DNA of 6,883 bases from Gammaproteobacteria bacterium (GTDB lineage: Bacteria > Pseudomonadota > Gammaproteobacteria > UBA6429 > Thiohalophilaceae): NCBI GenBank assembly GCA_024641445.1, contig JAHEDA010000133.1:1-6883 (forward strand), given 5' to 3'. The translations under genes were made by a program, and so were the position numbers. This document shows, in pieces, positions 5,979 to 6,883 of this stretch; positions within the stretch are counted from its first letter, which is position 1; each line of letters starts with the position of its first letter. Under the pieces are notes generated by a model. That model worked only from the letters and a program-made list of their open reading frames with translations, did not search any database and had not been told where the DNA came from.

Positions 5979-6722
5979 ATGAACGACAAGACCACCCACT
6001 TCGGTTTTCAGGACGTCCCCTGGCACGAAAAGGCCAGCAAGGTCGCGGGTGTGTTCCACTCCGTCGCCAGCAAGTACGACATCATGAACGACCTGATGTC
6101 GCTGGGTATTCACCGCGTCTGGAAGCACTTCACCCTCGAACTCTCCGGCGTGAAACAGGGCGACCGCGTGCTCGATCTGGCCGGAGGCACCGGCGACCTC
6201 GCCGCACGCTTCTCGCGCATGGTGGGAAAAGACGGTCAGGTGGTCCTGGCCGACATCAACGACTCCATGCTCAAGGTCGGCCGCAGCCGCCTGGCGGATC
6301 GCGGCGTGGTGGGCAATGTGCGCTATGTGCAGGCCAATGCCGAGGCGCTGCCCTTCCCCGACAACTACTTCAATGTCATCACCATCGCCTTCGGCCTGCG
6401 CAACGTCACCGACAAAGACGCCGCCCTGCGCTCCATGTTCCGCGTGTTGAAACCCGGTGGCCAATTGATGGTGCTGGAGTTCTCCAAACCCTCCAAGCTC
6501 ATCAGCCCGATCTACGACACCTATTCCTTCAAGATCCTGCCCGTGCTCGGCAAGCTCATCGCCAACGACGCCGAGAGCTATCGCTACCTCGCCGAGTCCA
6601 TCCGCATGCACCCGGACCAGGAGACCCTCAAGGGCATGATGCAAAGCGCGGGTTTTGAGCGCTGCGAGTACCACAATCTCACCGGCGGCATCGTCGCCCT
6701 GCATCGCGGTTACAAATTGTAA
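5979..6722 (+). CDS. ubiE: Ubiquinone/menaquinone biosynthesis C-methyltransferase UbiE
   Basis: SAM-dependent C-methyltransferase that methylates the benzoquinol ring in ubiquinone synthesis and demethylmenaquinone to menaquinone. It acts on lipid substrates at the cytoplasmic face of the inner membrane. It has 247 residues against 251 in E. coli, and it is alignable end to end (HFGFQ at the start, ALHRGYKL at the end). Family signature 1 is YDIMNDLMSLGIHRVWK (33-49). The SAM-binding motif I is VLDLAGGTGD (64-73), followed by the acidic residue of ADIN (91-94). AEALPFPDN (121-129) and FGLRNVTD (138-145) follow, and signature 2 is RVLKPGGQLMVLEFS (155-169). NDAESYRYLAESIRMHPDQ (196-214) is also typical. 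In many proteobacteria ubiJ and ubiB follow ubiE. Here a palindromic repeat follows, and no next gene starts within the window. No Shine-Dalgarno is visible. Confidence 0.97.
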   Translation: MNDKTTHFGFQDVPWHEKASKVAGVFHSVASKYDIMNDLMSLGIHRVWKHFTLELSGVKQGDRVLDLAGGTGDLAARFSRMVGKDGQVVLADINDSMLKVGRSRLADRGVVGNVRYVQANAEALPFPDNYFNVITIAFGLRNVTDKDAALRSMFRVLKPGGQLMVLEFSKPSKLISPIYDTYSFKILPVLGKLIANDAESYRYLAESIRMHPDQETLKGMMQSAGFERCEYHNLTGGIVALHRGYKL

Positions 6723-6753
6723 TTGCGCTACCCACCACCTCGTCTCGCCACGC

Positions 6754-6829
6754 TGTAGGTTGGGCTGAGGTTACGAAGCCCAACACCTCGCAGAACCGTT
6801 GGGCTTTATTTCATGCAGCCCAACCTACA
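6754..6829. repeat. REP/BIME-like palindromic element: two inverted GTAG-GTTGGGCT units
   Basis: The outer arms TGTAGGTTGGGCTG (6754-6767) and CAGCCCAACCTACA (6816-6829) are a perfect 14-bp inverted repeat. Inner arms AAGCCCAAC (6776-6784) and GTTGGGCTT (6798-6806) form a second, nested 9-bp repeat. Read another way, there are two units in opposite orientation. Unit A is GTAG (6755-6758) followed by the hairpin GTTGGGCT (6759-6766) / AGCCCAAC (6777-6784). Unit B on the - strand is the same, with GTAG at 6828-6825 and its stem at 6817-6824 / 6798-6805. A GTAG foot before an imperfect hairpin, in head-to-head pairs, is the layout of REP sequences mobilised by REP-associated tyrosine transposases. 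No transposase is in the window. The element begins 31 bases after ubiE and could also act as a transcript-end hairpin. Confidence 0.75.
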
Positions 6830-6883
6830 CATATCTTCTTGCTGTTGAAGCCACCCTCCAGACCCGCCTGAATCTGACCAAAA
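6830..6883. other. Final 54 bases, no feature seen
   Basis: No start codon with a ribosome binding site, hairpin or recognisable motif was found between the palindromic element and the end of the window. Confidence 0.5.

Noticed and set aside
5952..6704. Long - strand frame of 250 codons opposite ubiE
   Set aside because: It is a shadow of the high-GC ubiE codons. Its composition is low-complexity Gly/Val/His/Asp-rich, and it has no family motif. UbiE on the + strand is certain.

Overview
The window carries conserved housekeeping genes of a gammaproteobacterium, all on the + strand. HslV, HslU and UbiE closely resemble the gammaproteobacterial forms as I remember them. The order hslV-hslU-DUF971 gene is also typical of non-enteric gammaproteobacteria such as pseudomonads and purple-sulfur or sulfur-oxidizer relatives. 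A K+-independent H+-pyrophosphatase and a chemoreceptor suggest a motile, probably environmental species. I cannot name the genus from sequence alone.

Layout: (1) 1-1038 is the C-terminal part of a methyl-accepting chemotaxis protein whose start lies outside the window. It is closed by a strong hairpin at 1065-1103. (2) 1211-3531 is a probable operon: hslV (TTG start, short Gly-Thr prosequence), hslU five bases later, then a small DUF971 gene 39 bases after hslU. HslV is the threonine peptidase and HslU the AAA+ unfoldase of one ATP-dependent protease. (3) 3532-3836 is a 305-base gap with three hairpin-forming segments and one tiny ORF, ending in an excellent ribosome binding site for hppA. 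(4) 3837-5861 is hppA, a membrane proton-pumping pyrophosphatase of the K+-independent subclass (GNTTKA motif), followed by a perfect-stem terminator hairpin at 5906-5938. (5) 5979-6722 is ubiE, the C-methyltransferase of ubiquinone and menaquinone synthesis. Its ATG lies six bases after a TACAAT hexamer and has no visible Shine-Dalgarno, so it may be leaderless. (6) 6754-6829 is a REP/BIME-like palindromic element: two inverted GTAG-GTTGGGCT units, probably one copy of a dispersed family.

Functionally, the genes cover chemotaxis signalling, stress proteolysis, energy conservation (proton pumping from pyrophosphate) and quinone synthesis. The hairpins and spacing suggest at least four transcription units. 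I found no CRISPR array, tRNA, rRNA, transposase gene, prophage or defence system. No convincing new multi-gene system is visible. The most interesting parts are non-coding: the REP-like element, the structured hppA leader and the possible leaderless start of ubiE.
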